A stretch of DNA of 64,000 bases, taken from Anaerovorax odorimutans (GTDB taxonomy: Bacteria; Bacillota; Clostridia; Peptostreptococcales; JAAYPU01). The position numbers and the translations under genes are program-made. This document shows, one piece after another, positions 1-9,552 of this stretch. Below the pieces are notes generated by a model, which had not been told where the DNA came from, searched no databases, and saw nothing but the letters and a program-made list of their open reading frames with translations. The stretch spans positions 124,001 through 188,000 of the forward strand of contig JAENZQ010000002.1 in NCBI GenBank assembly GCA_016841185.1. Reading direction: 5' to 3'. Numbering within the stretch: the first letter of the stretch is position 1; each line of letters starts with the position of its first letter.

Positions 1-79
1 TAGAAATGTTTACGGCATACATCAGCTCACTTGAAACCACATATTCACTGCTTCCTTGAAATTGTTGCAAATTTTTCAT
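1..79 (-). CDS. MoxR-type AAA ATPase, N-terminal fragment
   Basis: Only the first 26 codons are inside the window; the gene continues beyond position 1. The peptide reads MKNLQQFQGSSEYVVSSELM and goes on AVNIS. This resembles the N-terminus of MoxR-family AAA ATPases, in which a similar QGSxEYxxSxELMxAVN stretch precedes the Walker A loop. A GGGAGGAA ribosome site precedes the ATG. MoxR ATPases usually act as chaperones for metal-containing or VWA-domain partners. The Walker motifs themselves are not visible, so the family call rests on a short match. Confidence 0.6.
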   Translation of the reverse strand, partial: MKNLQQFQGSSEYVVSSELMYAVNIS

Positions 80-112
80 GTTTTATTCCTCCCAATATGT
101 TGCGTCACGTGT

Positions 113-140
113 ATTATACCCAATATATTTTATGAAGCAA
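113..140 (-). promoter_or_regulatory. Promoter of the MoxR-type gene
   Basis: On the minus strand a TTGCTT box (135-140) and a TATAAT box (113-118) are 16 bases apart. They lie 34 bases upstream of the start codon. This fits a housekeeping sigma-A promoter, placed between the V-ATPase terminator and the MoxR-type gene. Confidence 0.6.
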
Positions 141-159
141 GGATTGTGCCAAAAAAAAA

Positions 160-200
160 ATAAGAGAAAACAGCATTCTTTCGTCTGTGTTTTTCTTATT
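160..200 (-). terminator. Intrinsic terminator after the V-ATPase operon
   Basis: The arms AATAAGAGAAAACAG and CTGTGTTTTTCTTATT pair almost completely. On the minus strand the hairpin is followed directly by a run of about ten T. It lies downstream of the subunit D gene and of repeat copy 1, and so probably ends the V-ATPase transcript. Confidence 0.75.
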
Positions 201-269
201 TATGAACAAAATAGTTCGGGTGGGTTTACAACATTGAGTAAGTAACTCCTTCGGAGTAGTATAAGTGTA

Positions 270-485
270 AGATAGAAGCAGATTATGGAGTATAGATTAA
301 GTCAGAGGTTAGAGGCAGAAATAAGATAATTGATAAAGGATAATAGATAACAGTTATGGTCAGAAACTATGACAAAGTCATAGTTTCTGCCATTATTTAT
401 ATTATTTATAATGATATTTTGTGAAACAAAATTGTCATTAACTATTATTTTTTATCTGTTATCTTTTATCTTTTCCTATACTTCT
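270..485. repeat. Hairpin-rich intergenic repeat, copy 1
   Basis: This is one of three very similar elements of about 200 bp in the V-ATPase operon (also 1195-1440 and 6215-6425). The core is a perfect 12-bp stem with loop AAA at 362-388 (AGAAACTATGAC / GTCATAGTTTCT). A second hairpin (ATTTTGT-GAA-ACAAAAT) follows. The outer arms, rich in GATAA-type runs on one side and TTATC-type runs on the other, form a long imperfect terminal inverted repeat. No reading frame is present. It resembles a MITE-like non-coding element and fills the gap between subunit D and the terminator. Confidence 0.8.
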
Positions 486-489
486 GGCC

Positions 490-1101
490 CTATTTTAGAT
501 TTTTGACGCGTTTGAGACGAAAAAAATCCTCTCTTTCCTTTTCCTCAAGAATCTCTTCCATATATTTAACCTGTTCCTCGTATTTGGGAATCTGAATTTT
601 TTCCAGAGCATTGGCTCTCTTTTGAGTTTTTTTAATTTCAATAGCCAGCTTATAAACAGAGTTCTCGATCTCTGCGATTTCATATATCAGGTATTTGACT
701 TCCCTGAATTTTATAAAAGCAAGGTCCACTGCCGGATTAGTACGATAAAAACCATATTGAGCCTTTAGATCGGTTTCTTCATATTTCACTGTGGGAATTT
801 CAACACCCATAACACTTCTGGTTAATATCCTGAAATCCTCACGGGTAGGTATGGATAAGGCTATTTCCCGTAATTCATGAACCCCCATACTGACATTTGC
901 CACTTGCAAGGCTTCAAAAGCTTCCTTAAAAGTATCCGCCATTCTCTTTTGAATGTCTTTTACTCTTTCCATCAGGTCCATCATTTCTCGTATCAATACA
1001 TTCCTTTTTTTATCTAATAATTCAAATCCGCTTCTGGAAAATTCCAGAAGGCTTTTTGCCTTAATGAGGTTTGCTTTGGTAGGTGCTATATTAATATCCA
1101 A
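490..1101 (-). CDS. ntpD: V-type ATPase subunit D (central rotor shaft)
   Basis: The 203-aa product matches V/A-type ATPase subunit D in length, in its N-terminal pattern (INIAPTKANLIKAKSLL) and in its long alpha-helical, charged ends. Subunit D is the central rotor stalk that turns inside the A3B3 head and connects it to the membrane ring. The start is a TTG codon, chosen because GGAGGGGAAGAC lies just before it and no ATG is suitably placed. It is the last gene of the operon, separated from subunit B by 343 bp holding repeat copy 2. Identification is firm; the start is likely. Confidence 0.93.
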   Translation of the reverse strand: MDINIAPTKANLIKAKSLLEFSRSGFELLDKKRNVLIREMMDLMERVKDIQKRMADTFKEAFEALQVANVSMGVHELREIALSIPTREDFRILTRSVMGVEIPTVKYEETDLKAQYGFYRTNPAVDLAFIKFREVKYLIYEIAEIENSVYKLAIEIKKTQKRANALEKIQIPKYEEQVKYMEEILEEKEREDFFRLKRVKNLK

Positions 1102-1194
1102 GTCTTCCCCTCCAGTTCAAGTAAAAAGTAAAAACAGATTTCCAGGCTGTTTGAAATCGCCGCGCATTCGCTCGCGATGACATAAAAGCAGAGT

Positions 1195-1440
1195 ATGGAT
1201 TATGGAGTATAAAGTATAGAATAAGTTAGGGGTTAGAGGCAGAAATAAGATAATAGATAAAGGATAATAAATAACAGTTGTGGTCAGAAACTATGACAAA
1301 GTTATAGTTTCTACCATTTTTTATATTCTTTATAATGGTATTTTGTGAAACAAAATTGTTATTAACTATTATTTTTTATCTGTTATCTTTTATCTTTCTA
1401 TCCTTCTGCCCCTCTATCCTTCTGCCCCATTTTAATCTTA
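1195..1440. repeat. Hairpin-rich intergenic repeat, copy 2
   Basis: Second copy of the V-ATPase operon element, filling most of the B-D gap. The central stem at 1286-1312 has GTTATAG where copies 1 and 3 have GTCATAG, so one C-G pair of the hairpin becomes a U-G wobble and the stem still folds. The copy is flanked by TTCTGCCCC-type sequence on one side and GGGGTTAGAGGCAGAA on the other, which extends the imperfect inverted repeat. No gene is visible here. Confidence 0.8.
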
Positions 1441-1444
1441 ACCG

Positions 1445-2824
1445 TTATGCTTCTTCCTTGTAGTATTTGTCCAGAATTTCAGGGTCTATACGTTCTAATT
1501 CATCTTTGGGCAGGAGGCTCAATATCTCCCATGCCAGATCCAAGGTCTCCTCAATGCTTCTGTTGTCATCGAAAGATTGCCTGATAAATTTTTCTTCAAA
1601 AACACGGCCAAACTTCATATATTGATTATCCAACTCGGATAAATCATCTTCTCCTATGATCTGTGCCAGTGCCCGAATATCCTGAACTTTGGAATAAGAG
1701 GCAAATACCTGATTGGCTACATCCGGATGATCTTCTCGGGTAAAGCCTTCACCAATACCATCTTTCATCAGCCTTGATAATGAAGGCAATATGCTGATGG
1801 GGGGATAAATATTCTGCTGAAAAAGTTCTCTGCTCAGTACAATCTGTCCTTCGGTAATATATCCGGTCAAATCCGGTACCGGGTGGGTAATATCATCATT
1901 GGGCATGGTGAGAATAGGCAGAAAGGTAATGGATCCTCCTGATTGTTTCATCATGCCTGCTCTTTCATAAATGGAAGCCAGATCAGAATATAAGTAGCCC
2001 GGGTATCCTTTTCTGCTGGGTACCTCTTCCCTTGCTGAAGATATTTCTCTCAGTGCTTCACAGTAGCTGGTAATATCGGTCATAATAACCAATATATGCA
2101 TATTTTTTTCAAAGGCCAGATATTCTGCTGCAGTCAATGCACACCGCGGTGTCATAACCCTTTCTACAATAGAATCATTAGCCAGGTTTATATACATGAC
2201 CACCCTTTCAAGAACACCGGATTGTTCAAATGTTTTTCTGAAATAATCCGCATCATCATGCTTTACACCTATGGCAGCAAAGACAACTGCAAATTCTTCC
2301 CCCTCTTTTTCACTAATGTTGGCCTGCTTTACGATTTGTGCCGCAATCTCATTATGAGGAAGTCCATTTCCGGAAAAAATCGGGAGCTTTTGCCCTCTGA
2401 TAAGAGTTGCCAGATTATCTATAGAGGAAATACCTGTTTGGATATAGTTTCGGGGATATTTTCTGGCTACCGGATTAATAGGTCTGCCGTTTACATTATA
2501 GATGTCATTGGAGAATATGTTCCCGCCCTGATCAATGGGCTCTCCAATTCCATTAAAGGTTCTTCCCAGTATTTCTTTTGACATTGGAAGTTCAAATGGC
2601 TTTCCTGTAAATTTAACCGATGCATTCACAACAGAAAAACCCGATGAACCTTCAAAAATCTGTGCAACGATGGCATCCTTCTCGATCCTTATAACCCGGC
2701 CCCTTTTTTTACTTCCGTCATTCAAAGTAATATCAATTACTTCCCCATAAGAAACATTTTCCGCATGGGAAAGAAATATCAATGGCCCTTCAATTTTATC
2801 CAGAAGCAAATATTCTTTGCTCAT
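1445..2824 (-). CDS. ntpB: V-type ATPase subunit B (non-catalytic head subunit)
   Basis: The 459-aa product ([18 protein letters not shown]) is the regulatory B subunit of the A3B3 head. It has the ATP-synthase beta-barrel, the [19 protein letters not shown] region where a true Walker A loop is replaced, and the conserved [22 protein letters not shown] stretch. An upstream reading-frame extension exists, but the ATG at 2824 is preceded by GAAGGATG at suitable spacing and aligns with family starts. It follows subunit A by 57 bases. Together A and B bind and hydrolyse or make ATP on the cytoplasmic side. Confidence 0.95.
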   Translation of the reverse strand: MSKEYLLLDKIEGPLIFLSHAENVSYGEVIDITLNDGSKKRGRVIRIEKDAIVAQIFEGSSGFSVVNASVKFTGKPFELPMSKEILGRTFNGIGEPIDQGGNIFSNDIYNVNGRPINPVARKYPRNYIQTGISSIDNLATLIRGQKLPIFSGNGLPHNEIAAQIVKQANISEKEGEEFAVVFAAIGVKHDDADYFRKTFEQSGVLERVVMYINLANDSIVERVMTPRCALTAAEYLAFEKNMHILVIMTDITSYCEALREISSAREEVPSRKGYPGYLYSDLASIYERAGMMKQSGGSITFLPILTMPNDDITHPVPDLTGYITEGQIVLSRELFQQNIYPPISILPSLSRLMKDGIGEGFTREDHPDVANQVFASYSKVQDIRALAQIIGEDDLSELDNQYMKFGRVFEEKFIRQSFDDNRSIEETLDLAWEILSLLPKDELERIDPEILDKYYKEEA

Positions 2825-2881
2825 TTCATCACATCCTTCAATAAATAGCTCGCCCAATTTGAGAAGCAAATTGAACATCTA

Positions 2882-4660
2882 CTAACTGTATTCCTCGATT
2901 AAATAATCATAATATTCCATAATACTTTTCCGTATCTCCTTAATGATACTAAGATCATCGTTGGGTACTGTATATTTCATTTTAGTTACTTCGCCATATA
3001 ACTTCTCGTCTTTGATTTTTGATATGGGAATGCCCCTTTTTATGGCAGCATATGCTCTGTCATAAAGCAGTTCGATACACTTAAGCATCTCATATTGTTT
3101 CTCCAACGGAACAAAAGTATCTTCTTTATGGAAGGCATTTTGTTGTAAAAACCCAATTCTCAAAACTCTTGATATCTCCAAAACAAGTCTTTGGTCATCG
3201 GGAAGAACATCTTCTCCTACTAATTGAACAATTTCCTGTAGTTTGTCCTCCTCGTGGAGTATCCTGATCATCTTGGCTCGTAATTCCAGCACATCCTCAT
3301 CCAAATGTTCCTGATACCAGTCTCCAAGCATTTTGACATAACCGCTGTAGCTGTTCAGCCAGTTGATTGCCGGATAATGGCGTGCATAGGCAAGTTTTTT
3401 ATCCAAAGCTAAAAACGCATTAACGTATCGCTTGGTATTTTCTGTTACCGGCTCAGAAAAATCTCCTCCTGCAGGAGATACCGCACCAATAATTGTAATA
3501 GAAGCTTCCTCCTTGCTCAATGTCTGAACATAACCGGCTCTTTCATAAAATTCTGCCAATCTTGAAGGCAGATAGGCCGGGTAGCCTTCTTCGGCAGGCA
3601 TTTCTTCAAGGCGGCCTGAAATCTCTCTCAAGGCCTCTGCCCATCTGGAAGTGGAATCAGCCATTATAGCCACATTGTAACCCATATCTCTGAAATATTC
3701 CGCTATAGTAATGCCTGTATAAATACTTGCTTCTCTTGCGGCTACCGGCATATTAGAAGTATTGGCAATCAGTATCGTACGCTCCATGATGCTCTTTCCT
3801 GTCTTGGGGTCAATAAGCTTTGGAAAATCTTCCAAAACTTCCGTCATTTCATTTCCTCTTTCGCCGCAGCCGATATATACAATAATATCTGCATCAGACC
3901 ATTTTGCAAGCTGATGCTGTGTCATGGTCTTACCGGTTCCAAAACCACCGGGAATCGCTGCAGTTCCTCCCTTAGCCACCGGGAAAAACATATCAAGAAC
4001 TCTCTGTCCGGTAACCAGCAGGCTGCTTATGGCAAGTCTTTCCCTAACCGGCCTGGGTATTCTTACCGGCCACTCATGACTAAGTTTCAATTCATGAGTT
4101 TTCCCTCTATCATCCTCAATGGTCACCAATGTCTCTTCAATATTGTAAGTACCATCCTGTTTCTTTTCTTTTACCTTCCCTTTGATGCCATAAGGGACCA
4201 ATATTTTGTTGGTGATAAGCGAGGTCTCTTCTACTGTAGCAAAACATTGACCTGCCTCAAGAATGTCATTCTCAGAAACATTAATCTTGACCTTCCATTC
4301 TTTTTCTTTATCAACGGACAACAGACCAATACCTTCAGGAATAAAACCTTCTGAGATTCTATTGATCTCCAGCAAAGGCCTTTCAATACCATCAAAGATA
4401 TTCCCTATTAATCCGGGTCCCAATTTTACGGATAACGGCCTTCCGGTGGAAATAATAATTTCTCCAGACATGAGCCCTTCTGTCTCTTCGTAGACCTGAA
4501 TAGTTCCCTGGTCTCCTTCCAAAGCAATTACTTCTCCAATCAACTTTTTATTTCCTACCATAACCATTTCGCGCATTTTAAAACCAGTCATGCCCACGGC
4601 CTTAAGCACCGGACCATTGATCATGGTAATAGTTCCTTTAAGTTCAACCATCCGTGCCAT
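2882..4660 (-). CDS. ntpA: V-type ATPase catalytic subunit A
   Basis: The 592-aa product is the catalytic subunit. It has the N-terminal barrel ([13 protein letters not shown]), the long A-type insertion at about residues 110-190, and a P-loop GGFGTGKT at about 237-244. It also has the [22 protein letters not shown] block that marks catalytic A subunits. The frame overlaps the end of subunit E by 17 bases, implying translational coupling. The first ATG lies only 3 bases after AAAGGAG, while a second ATG three codons later is 12 bases away, so the exact start is uncertain by three residues. Confidence 0.96.
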   Translation of the reverse strand: MARMVELKGTITMINGPVLKAVGMTGFKMREMVMVGNKKLIGEVIALEGDQGTIQVYEETEGLMSGEIIISTGRPLSVKLGPGLIGNIFDGIERPLLEINRISEGFIPEGIGLLSVDKEKEWKVKINVSENDILEAGQCFATVEETSLITNKILVPYGIKGKVKEKKQDGTYNIEETLVTIEDDRGKTHELKLSHEWPVRIPRPVRERLAISSLLVTGQRVLDMFFPVAKGGTAAIPGGFGTGKTMTQHQLAKWSDADIIVYIGCGERGNEMTEVLEDFPKLIDPKTGKSIMERTILIANTSNMPVAAREASIYTGITIAEYFRDMGYNVAIMADSTSRWAEALREISGRLEEMPAEEGYPAYLPSRLAEFYERAGYVQTLSKEEASITIIGAVSPAGGDFSEPVTENTKRYVNAFLALDKKLAYARHYPAINWLNSYSGYVKMLGDWYQEHLDEDVLELRAKMIRILHEEDKLQEIVQLVGEDVLPDDQRLVLEISRVLRIGFLQQNAFHKEDTFVPLEKQYEMLKCIELLYDRAYAAIKRGIPISKIKDEKLYGEVTKMKYTVPNDDLSIIKEIRKSIMEYYDYLIEEYS

Positions 4661-5285
4661 CAGCTCCTTTCAGCATATTAAACAATTCCGTTCCGATATA
4701 GTTTTCATTATTTTTAATAATATATCTAATAGATAGATCTATTTTGTAAGTTTTTTTATCATCCGTACATACCAAGCCGCCTATAATGTCCTCATTAGAT
4801 ATATTAATCTGAATGGAATCTTCCTGAAATTGATTTTCTTCTCCTGCTTTATAAATAACCTCACTAAATCGATGGTAATCCTTCTCACTGACATAAAACA
4901 TCAAGCCTTGAACATCAGAAAAGCTATCAATAACTTTATAAACGGCTTTATTAAAGAAGCTTTCATATTCCTCACTGTCCGTATAAGAACGTGCCTTCTC
5001 GGTAAGAGCCTTGAAGACATCCTCCAATATTTCCTTTTTCTTGTTATGCATCGCCTTCATTTTACTGATGTTGGCATGGGAAATGAGTCTTGCTTTTTCT
5101 TCCTTTCCCTTTTTCTCCATGTCATGAATCAGTTTTTCTTTTTCCTCATTCAATTCTTTTGTATAGGCTGCTATTTTTTCTTTTATCTCTTCATTCAGTC
5201 TTTCGGCTTCCATATCATATTCTTTTTTTGCTTTATCTAAAACCATATTGGTAAAAAGGTTGAGTTTTTCTTCTATGGTAATCAT
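4644..5285 (-). CDS. ntpE: V-type ATPase subunit E (peripheral stalk)
   Basis: The 213-aa product has a long charged coiled coil at about residues 5-95, rich in Lys and Glu. A compact C-terminal domain with IIGGLVCTDDKKTYKIDLSIRY follows, typical of V/A-ATPase subunit E. In the family, E pairs with a second coiled-coil subunit (here the 108-aa product at 9553-9879) to form the peripheral stators that stop the head from rotating. An AGGTG ribosome site precedes the ATG. The gene sits 13 bases after subunit F and overlaps subunit A. Confidence 0.92.
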   Translation of the reverse strand: MITIEEKLNLFTNMVLDKAKKEYDMEAERLNEEIKEKIAAYTKELNEEKEKLIHDMEKKGKEEKARLISHANISKMKAMHNKKKEILEDVFKALTEKARSYTDSEEYESFFNKAVYKVIDSFSDVQGLMFYVSEKDYHRFSEVIYKAGEENQFQEDSIQINISNEDIIGGLVCTDDKKTYKIDLSIRYIIKNNENYIGTELFNMLKGADGTDG

Positions 5286-5298
5286 TTAAGTCAACACC

Positions 5299-5604
5299 TC
5301 AAATCCGCAATCCAATGGATTCTTTAATGATATCATTCATACGATCGAATCCTGTCATGCCATTTTTTGTTGATATTTCTACAATCAACGGACCTCTGCT
5401 ATTGATCTTAATATCAAGAAGCTTTTCTTCGAGCATGGAATATACACTTTCATTTACTACTAATATCTGAATCTCTTCATTTTCCAAAACTTCTTCAAGT
5501 GCTTTCTCAGCTTCTTTATGGGTTTTAATGAGTTTACCCTCTACACCTGCCAGTCTCATGCCTATTATGGCATCATCATGATCACTAATGATATATGTTT
5601 TCAT
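5299..5604 (-). CDS. ntpG: V-type ATPase subunit F (central stalk)
   Basis: The 101-aa product begins MKTYIISDHDDAIIGMRLAG. It has the alternating beta-alpha pattern of subunit F, a small Rossmann-like protein that binds subunit D on the central shaft, and the family's conserved stretch near its end (GPLIVEIS). Length fits the family (about 100 aa). It starts 11 bases after subunit K with an AGGTGAT ribosome site. In Enterococcus hirae nomenclature the equivalent gene is ntpG. Confidence 0.9.
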   Translation of the reverse strand: MKTYIISDHDDAIIGMRLAGVEGKLIKTHKEAEKALEEVLENEEIQILVVNESVYSMLEEKLLDIKINSRGPLIVEISTKNGMTGFDRMNDIIKESIGLRI

Positions 5605-5614
5605 AAAATATCAC

Positions 5615-6034
5615 CTATAATCTTCCAAGTATGATGATGGAAATAATCAATCCATATATGGCAATCCCCTCTGCAAGACCAACAAAAATAAGGGTTTTTC
5701 CCAAAATCTTGGGATCCTCTGAAACAGCACCTAAAGCAGCCGAACCTACGGTTCCTACGGCATAACCCGCGCCTATTGCTGCCAATCCTGTACTTAAGGC
5801 TACAGCAATAAATCCCAAACCTGATGTACCGCCGGCTTGGCCTTCACTGACGGCATATACAATCTCGGGGACGACAAATGTTATCGCTACCAGCATGATC
5901 GGGATATAAGCAGCAAGATTAATTCCCAGAATCTTTTTAATTTTTTTGCCGGATGTACCTTTACTTATAAAGTATACACCTGTTCCGATAGTCGCCACTA
6001 CCAATAACATTACTGAAATCAATATTACTTTCAT
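5615..6034 (-). CDS. ntpK: V-type ATPase subunit K (membrane c-ring)
   Basis: The 139-aa product has four hydrophobic segments at about 3-23, 38-60, 72-95 and 113-136. The last two form a c-type hairpin, with the ion-carrying glutamate E122 in VGLAEGIAIYGLI. It is shorter than the 156-aa Na+-type NtpK of E. hirae. The positions that hold Na+ ligands in known Na+ c-rings (a Gln in the first helix of the hairpin; Ser/Thr just after the Glu) are Ala, Gly and Ile here, so proton coupling is more likely. A GAGAGG ribosome site precedes the ATG. The upstream gap of 491 bp holds repeat copy 3. Confidence 0.92.
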   Translation of the reverse strand: MKVILISVMLLVVATIGTGVYFISKGTSGKKIKKILGINLAAYIPIMLVAITFVVPEIVYAVSEGQAGGTSGLGFIAVALSTGLAAIGAGYAVGTVGSAALGAVSEDPKILGKTLIFVGLAEGIAIYGLIISIIILGRL

Positions 6035-6214
6035 CTTTTTTCCTCTCTTTCTATGCTTTTATTCTCTCTATATCTATTTAAAGTCAAATTATTAAGTTAC
6101 TCATTAAAGTGCAAGTATGAGTATAAGTGTAAGTATGAGATAGTCACGCTTGAAGCCCTATCAGTAATTTTCGATTTTATACAATTTTTCAGTTCGCTGC
6201 GATGACAGAAAAGT

Positions 6215-6425
6215 AGTTTATAGAGTATGGATTATGGATTAAGTTAGAGGTTATAGGCAGAAATAAAGATAATAGATAATGGATGATAACAGTTGTGGTC
6301 AGAAACTATGACAAAGTCATAGTTTCTACCATTTTTTATATTATTTATAATGGTATTTTGTGAAACAAAATTGTCATTAACTATTATTTTTTATCTGTTA
6401 CCTTTTATCTTTTTCTAACCTTCTG
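6215..6425. repeat. Hairpin-rich intergenic repeat, copy 3
   Basis: Third copy, within the 491-bp gap between subunits I and K. The central 12-bp stem is at 6301-6327, followed by the ATTTTGT/ACAAAAT hairpin and the same TTATC-rich right arm. A short stretch before it (about 6110-6150, AAGTATGAGTATAAGTGTAAG) also resembles sequence before copy 1 (about 257-275), so the duplicated unit may be longer. The rest of the gap shows no reading frame. Confidence 0.8.
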
Positions 6426-6525
6426 CCCCTCTCCTATGCTCCTCACGATAACAATCGGAATATACCTTAAATCTTCAATCTTAAATCTTTTCATACCCTG
6501 TCGCATGTCACCTGCCCCCTGTAAC

Positions 6526-8490
6526 CTATGAACATTTAAGTGCTACCGGCCTGTATTCGATGCCTTCACCTACGAAATATTTGCTGAACATTTCATAGTA
6601 CTCCAGTCTCAAGCCCTGGATAAACACGATCAGGCCTTCCAATCCAATTACTATAATATTGCCTATAATGTATATCAAGATGCCTGCAGCTTTATTATTG
6701 GCCAGTTCAGCCATCGTGTGGAATGCCATAAACAGGCCTACATGGTTCAAGGCAAATGCACCTACTCTTATAAAAGAAATCGTATTACTTAAAATATTGA
6801 TAATGGTCTCAAGTCCTTCAAAAACGCTTTCCGTATAGTAGTTTGCCGGAGGTTCTTCATATAAAGGCCGTTTGTTAATCAGAAGATGTGTCAGCGGCTC
6901 CCGAATGACGATCAGTAATATGCAGGATGCCATTACCGGGATCAAGAAATTCATTGGTATAGTCTTAAGGCTGATGGTCATTTCCGCTAAAATCATCAAT
7001 AATCCCATAAAGAATACAAAACCACATACGCCGTTTCGCCCAAAAATACCTTCCTTGATATCCTTATTTTTGACTGCATTGATAATTCCAATCGAAAAAC
7101 TGATGAAAAGGAATACAGCGCCTACAATAATAGAACTGTACAGCATGGTATTGATGTTTTCCATTGGTCTCAAAAATAATGCAGGTAAAATATGCTCAAA
7201 TCCAAATATACTGCCGTATAGAAATCCGAAAATAGTAGAACTGACACCTAATCTCATAAATATCTGTCCATATACTGAGTTTGTCATTTTCTTTGTTGCA
7301 ACAAGTCCCATTAGAAAAATAACAATACCCTGACCAACATCTCCAAACATAGCCCCGAAAAGAAACATGTAAGTCAGGCTTAGGAATAGAGTGGGATCAA
7401 TTTCTCCGTAGGACGGTATTCCGTACATTTTGATCAAAGGCTCAAACGGGCTTATTATTCTATGATTCGACAGCTTCGTGGGCGGAATGATATAGTTGTA
7501 AACATCTTTGGTATTCTTGAATACTAATATGACTTCATCGTCAAAGACGGATAACCTCTTATCCAGAAGGCTCTTTTCTTTCTCCGGAACCCAACCGGAC
7601 AAGTAAAAGAAATTATCTGTACAAGCTATGTTGCTTTTTATAACGGTTTTTGCTTCTTCCATTTCATTTTGGGAATAAGCTTTTTCAACGTCCGAATAAT
7701 ACTTCTCTCTTAATTCTTCTTTGTATTTTTCCATTTCAGCAATTTCCGCTCTTAAAATTTCACTCTGCTCATAAAAGATAGTTTCTATTTCAAAAGGCTT
7801 TCCTGCACAGTTTTTGGGTGCCTCCAATCTTCTGAAATTCAGGGATCTGAGAATCCTATCTGTTTCCAGTTTGAATTCTTTAAGGGAAATAATGAGATAA
7901 ACCTCATCTTTTTGATCGTTACCGATGTGCAAAACAATGGCCGGTATATTTTCATAATTTTTCCTTATTTTTTCTCTCCCTTCCTTGGAAAGGATCCCAA
8001 TTTCATAATTAAAATACGCCATGCCATTTAAAGTACTCAAATCAATATTTACATCTTTCATCATTTTAAGACAATTTTGAATGTTATCCAATTGAGTGAG
8101 TTCCTGTTTTTTTGCATCCATTTTTTTCTGTAATGCATCCGCTTCGTGAAATATGTCATTAACGGCATCCATGGTTTTTTTAAATGAATAGTGCCCCGAC
8201 AGATAATCAGGTTTAACCTCTTCAGGAATATTAAAGAATGTCATTAAGCTGTCCAAATGATATTTAAAAGTTTTAAAACTCTGCTGGTCTTTGTAAGAGT
8301 GAATCATCGACATTTCTGCTATTTCTTCAATGTTTTCTTCGTCAACGGCAATCATAAAATTGCTCTCGTCAATTTCAACCATTGCATTGACAATATGCAG
8401 TTTCCCGAACAAAACCATTTCTTTAACGATTTCGTCAATGTACTGGATGGGGGCTACAAGATTAAGCATATTCATTCTTTCAACAGACAT
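6526..8490 (-). CDS. ntpI: V-type ATPase subunit I (membrane stator, a-subunit)
   Basis: The 654-aa product has the two-part build of subunit I/a. Its cytoplasmic half (about 1-350) contains coiled-coil arms. Its membrane half has about seven to eight transmembrane helices, including the conserved FGAMFGDVGQG stretch and the FIRVGAFALNH helix bearing the arginine that faces the c-ring glutamate. It forms the ion half-channels and anchors the peripheral stalks. A TAGGAGGG ribosome site precedes the ATG, and it lies 11 bases after subunit C. Length is normal for bacterial subunit I. Confidence 0.94.
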   Translation of the reverse strand: MSVERMNMLNLVAPIQYIDEIVKEMVLFGKLHIVNAMVEIDESNFMIAVDEENIEEIAEMSMIHSYKDQQSFKTFKYHLDSLMTFFNIPEEVKPDYLSGHYSFKKTMDAVNDIFHEADALQKKMDAKKQELTQLDNIQNCLKMMKDVNIDLSTLNGMAYFNYEIGILSKEGREKIRKNYENIPAIVLHIGNDQKDEVYLIISLKEFKLETDRILRSLNFRRLEAPKNCAGKPFEIETIFYEQSEILRAEIAEMEKYKEELREKYYSDVEKAYSQNEMEEAKTVIKSNIACTDNFFYLSGWVPEKEKSLLDKRLSVFDDEVILVFKNTKDVYNYIIPPTKLSNHRIISPFEPLIKMYGIPSYGEIDPTLFLSLTYMFLFGAMFGDVGQGIVIFLMGLVATKKMTNSVYGQIFMRLGVSSTIFGFLYGSIFGFEHILPALFLRPMENINTMLYSSIIVGAVFLFISFSIGIINAVKNKDIKEGIFGRNGVCGFVFFMGLLMILAEMTISLKTIPMNFLIPVMASCILLIVIREPLTHLLINKRPLYEEPPANYYTESVFEGLETIINILSNTISFIRVGAFALNHVGLFMAFHTMAELANNKAAGILIYIIGNIIVIGLEGLIVFIQGLRLEYYEMFSKYFVGEGIEYRPVALKCS

Positions 8491-8501
8491 ACTAAACCCT
8501 C

Positions 8502-9548
8502 CTATACCTTTCTAATAAGGAATTGCTTGCTGTGTTCCATCGTATATCCATACTTGTGCGATTCAATAATAGAAATAATATCTCTCATTTCATATTCCAG
8601 TAAATGAAGATATATCATGATCTCCATTATATTGAACTGCTCTTTTTTCTTATAGTTTAGTAACAGAAAATATAAAAACCTTTTACTTCTTCTTTCCATA
8701 TATATTTCACGGGTTTCATTATTGTCTACCAAAAAACTATATTTGCTGCCGAGGATTTTATCTATCAGCTCATTGTAACTGTTTAGATAACTCAATTCCT
8801 TAATGGCATCTTCATTAAACCGATATCCTCCAGGTAATGAGTAGTTATAGATTTCTTCAGGTGTGATATTAAAAAGTTTTTTGGCTCTGTAGATCCACTG
8901 TATATTATACAGGTCAATATATGTCCCTATAAACTTTCTTAATACTCTTTTATCCTCAACCTCAAGTCTTGATATGATACCGGTGAGCTTTCTAAAATAA
9001 TATTGATCCAAAGTCATTTCCATATAAAATAATTGCCGATCAGTACTTTCTTCTAAAAATGGTTTGAGAATGTTATAATAAGGCGTTTGCGACATGTTTT
9101 CGATTAGATCTTCTAAAGACTTGGACTGTAACAATTTATTAAAATCAACAGTTGTATGTTTTGTGAATGTTATAAGCGAATGACTGACGGACTGAACATC
9201 TTCTCCTTTAATTGCAGTCTTTATCAAAAGCTTAAGATCAGAAACCTCAAAACGAATGAGAAAAGCTTTTATCAATTTTTTATAGATCCCGGAAAAATAG
9301 AAAAGAAGCTGTTCATAATGTCTTACAATATTTTTCAGTAACAAAAGCTCGAACTCTGCTAAATCATGGTTTTGCTCATCTATATCCTTTAATAATTCAC
9401 CATATACCTGTTTTCCTTTCAGAAAAAACATGATATCTTCAACACGATCTTTGTTAAGAAGCACTTCATAATCTTCATCCGTTAAAAGCTGTCCTTCCAG
9501 ATACTTTATTTTGGTATTGATGGCTGCATATTTTTTGATATCAGGCAT
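8502..9548 (-). CDS. ntpC: V-type ATPase subunit C (central stalk socket, d-subunit)
   Basis: The 348-aa product is all-helical and matches V/A-ATPase subunit C (eukaryotic d), the funnel that couples the D-F shaft to the c-ring. Visible features include the N-terminal NTKIKYLEGQLLTDEDYEVL stretch and the repeated YYFRKL / IYNIQWIYRAKK-like helices. It lies between the small stalk subunit and subunit I. In E. hirae and Thermus, C instead follows E, so the gene order here is rearranged. The start ATG has a GGGAAGTGAT ribosome site. Confidence 0.88.
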   Translation of the reverse strand: MPDIKKYAAINTKIKYLEGQLLTDEDYEVLLNKDRVEDIMFFLKGKQVYGELLKDIDEQNHDLAEFELLLLKNIVRHYEQLLFYFSGIYKKLIKAFLIRFEVSDLKLLIKTAIKGEDVQSVSHSLITFTKHTTVDFNKLLQSKSLEDLIENMSQTPYYNILKPFLEESTDRQLFYMEMTLDQYYFRKLTGIISRLEVEDKRVLRKFIGTYIDLYNIQWIYRAKKLFNITPEEIYNYSLPGGYRFNEDAIKELSYLNSYNELIDKILGSKYSFLVDNNETREIYMERRSKRFLYFLLLNYKKKEQFNIMEIMIYLHLLEYEMRDIISIIESHKYGYTMEHSKQFLIRKV

Positions 9549-9552
9549 ATTA

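Noticed and set aside
270-485. CRISPR-like repetition
   Set aside because: The repeats are three dispersed long elements with inverted arms, not short direct repeats with regular spacers.
1445-2878. Longer version of subunit B starting at 2878
   Set aside because: The extra 18 residues have no counterpart in the family, and the ATG at 2824 has its own ribosome site.
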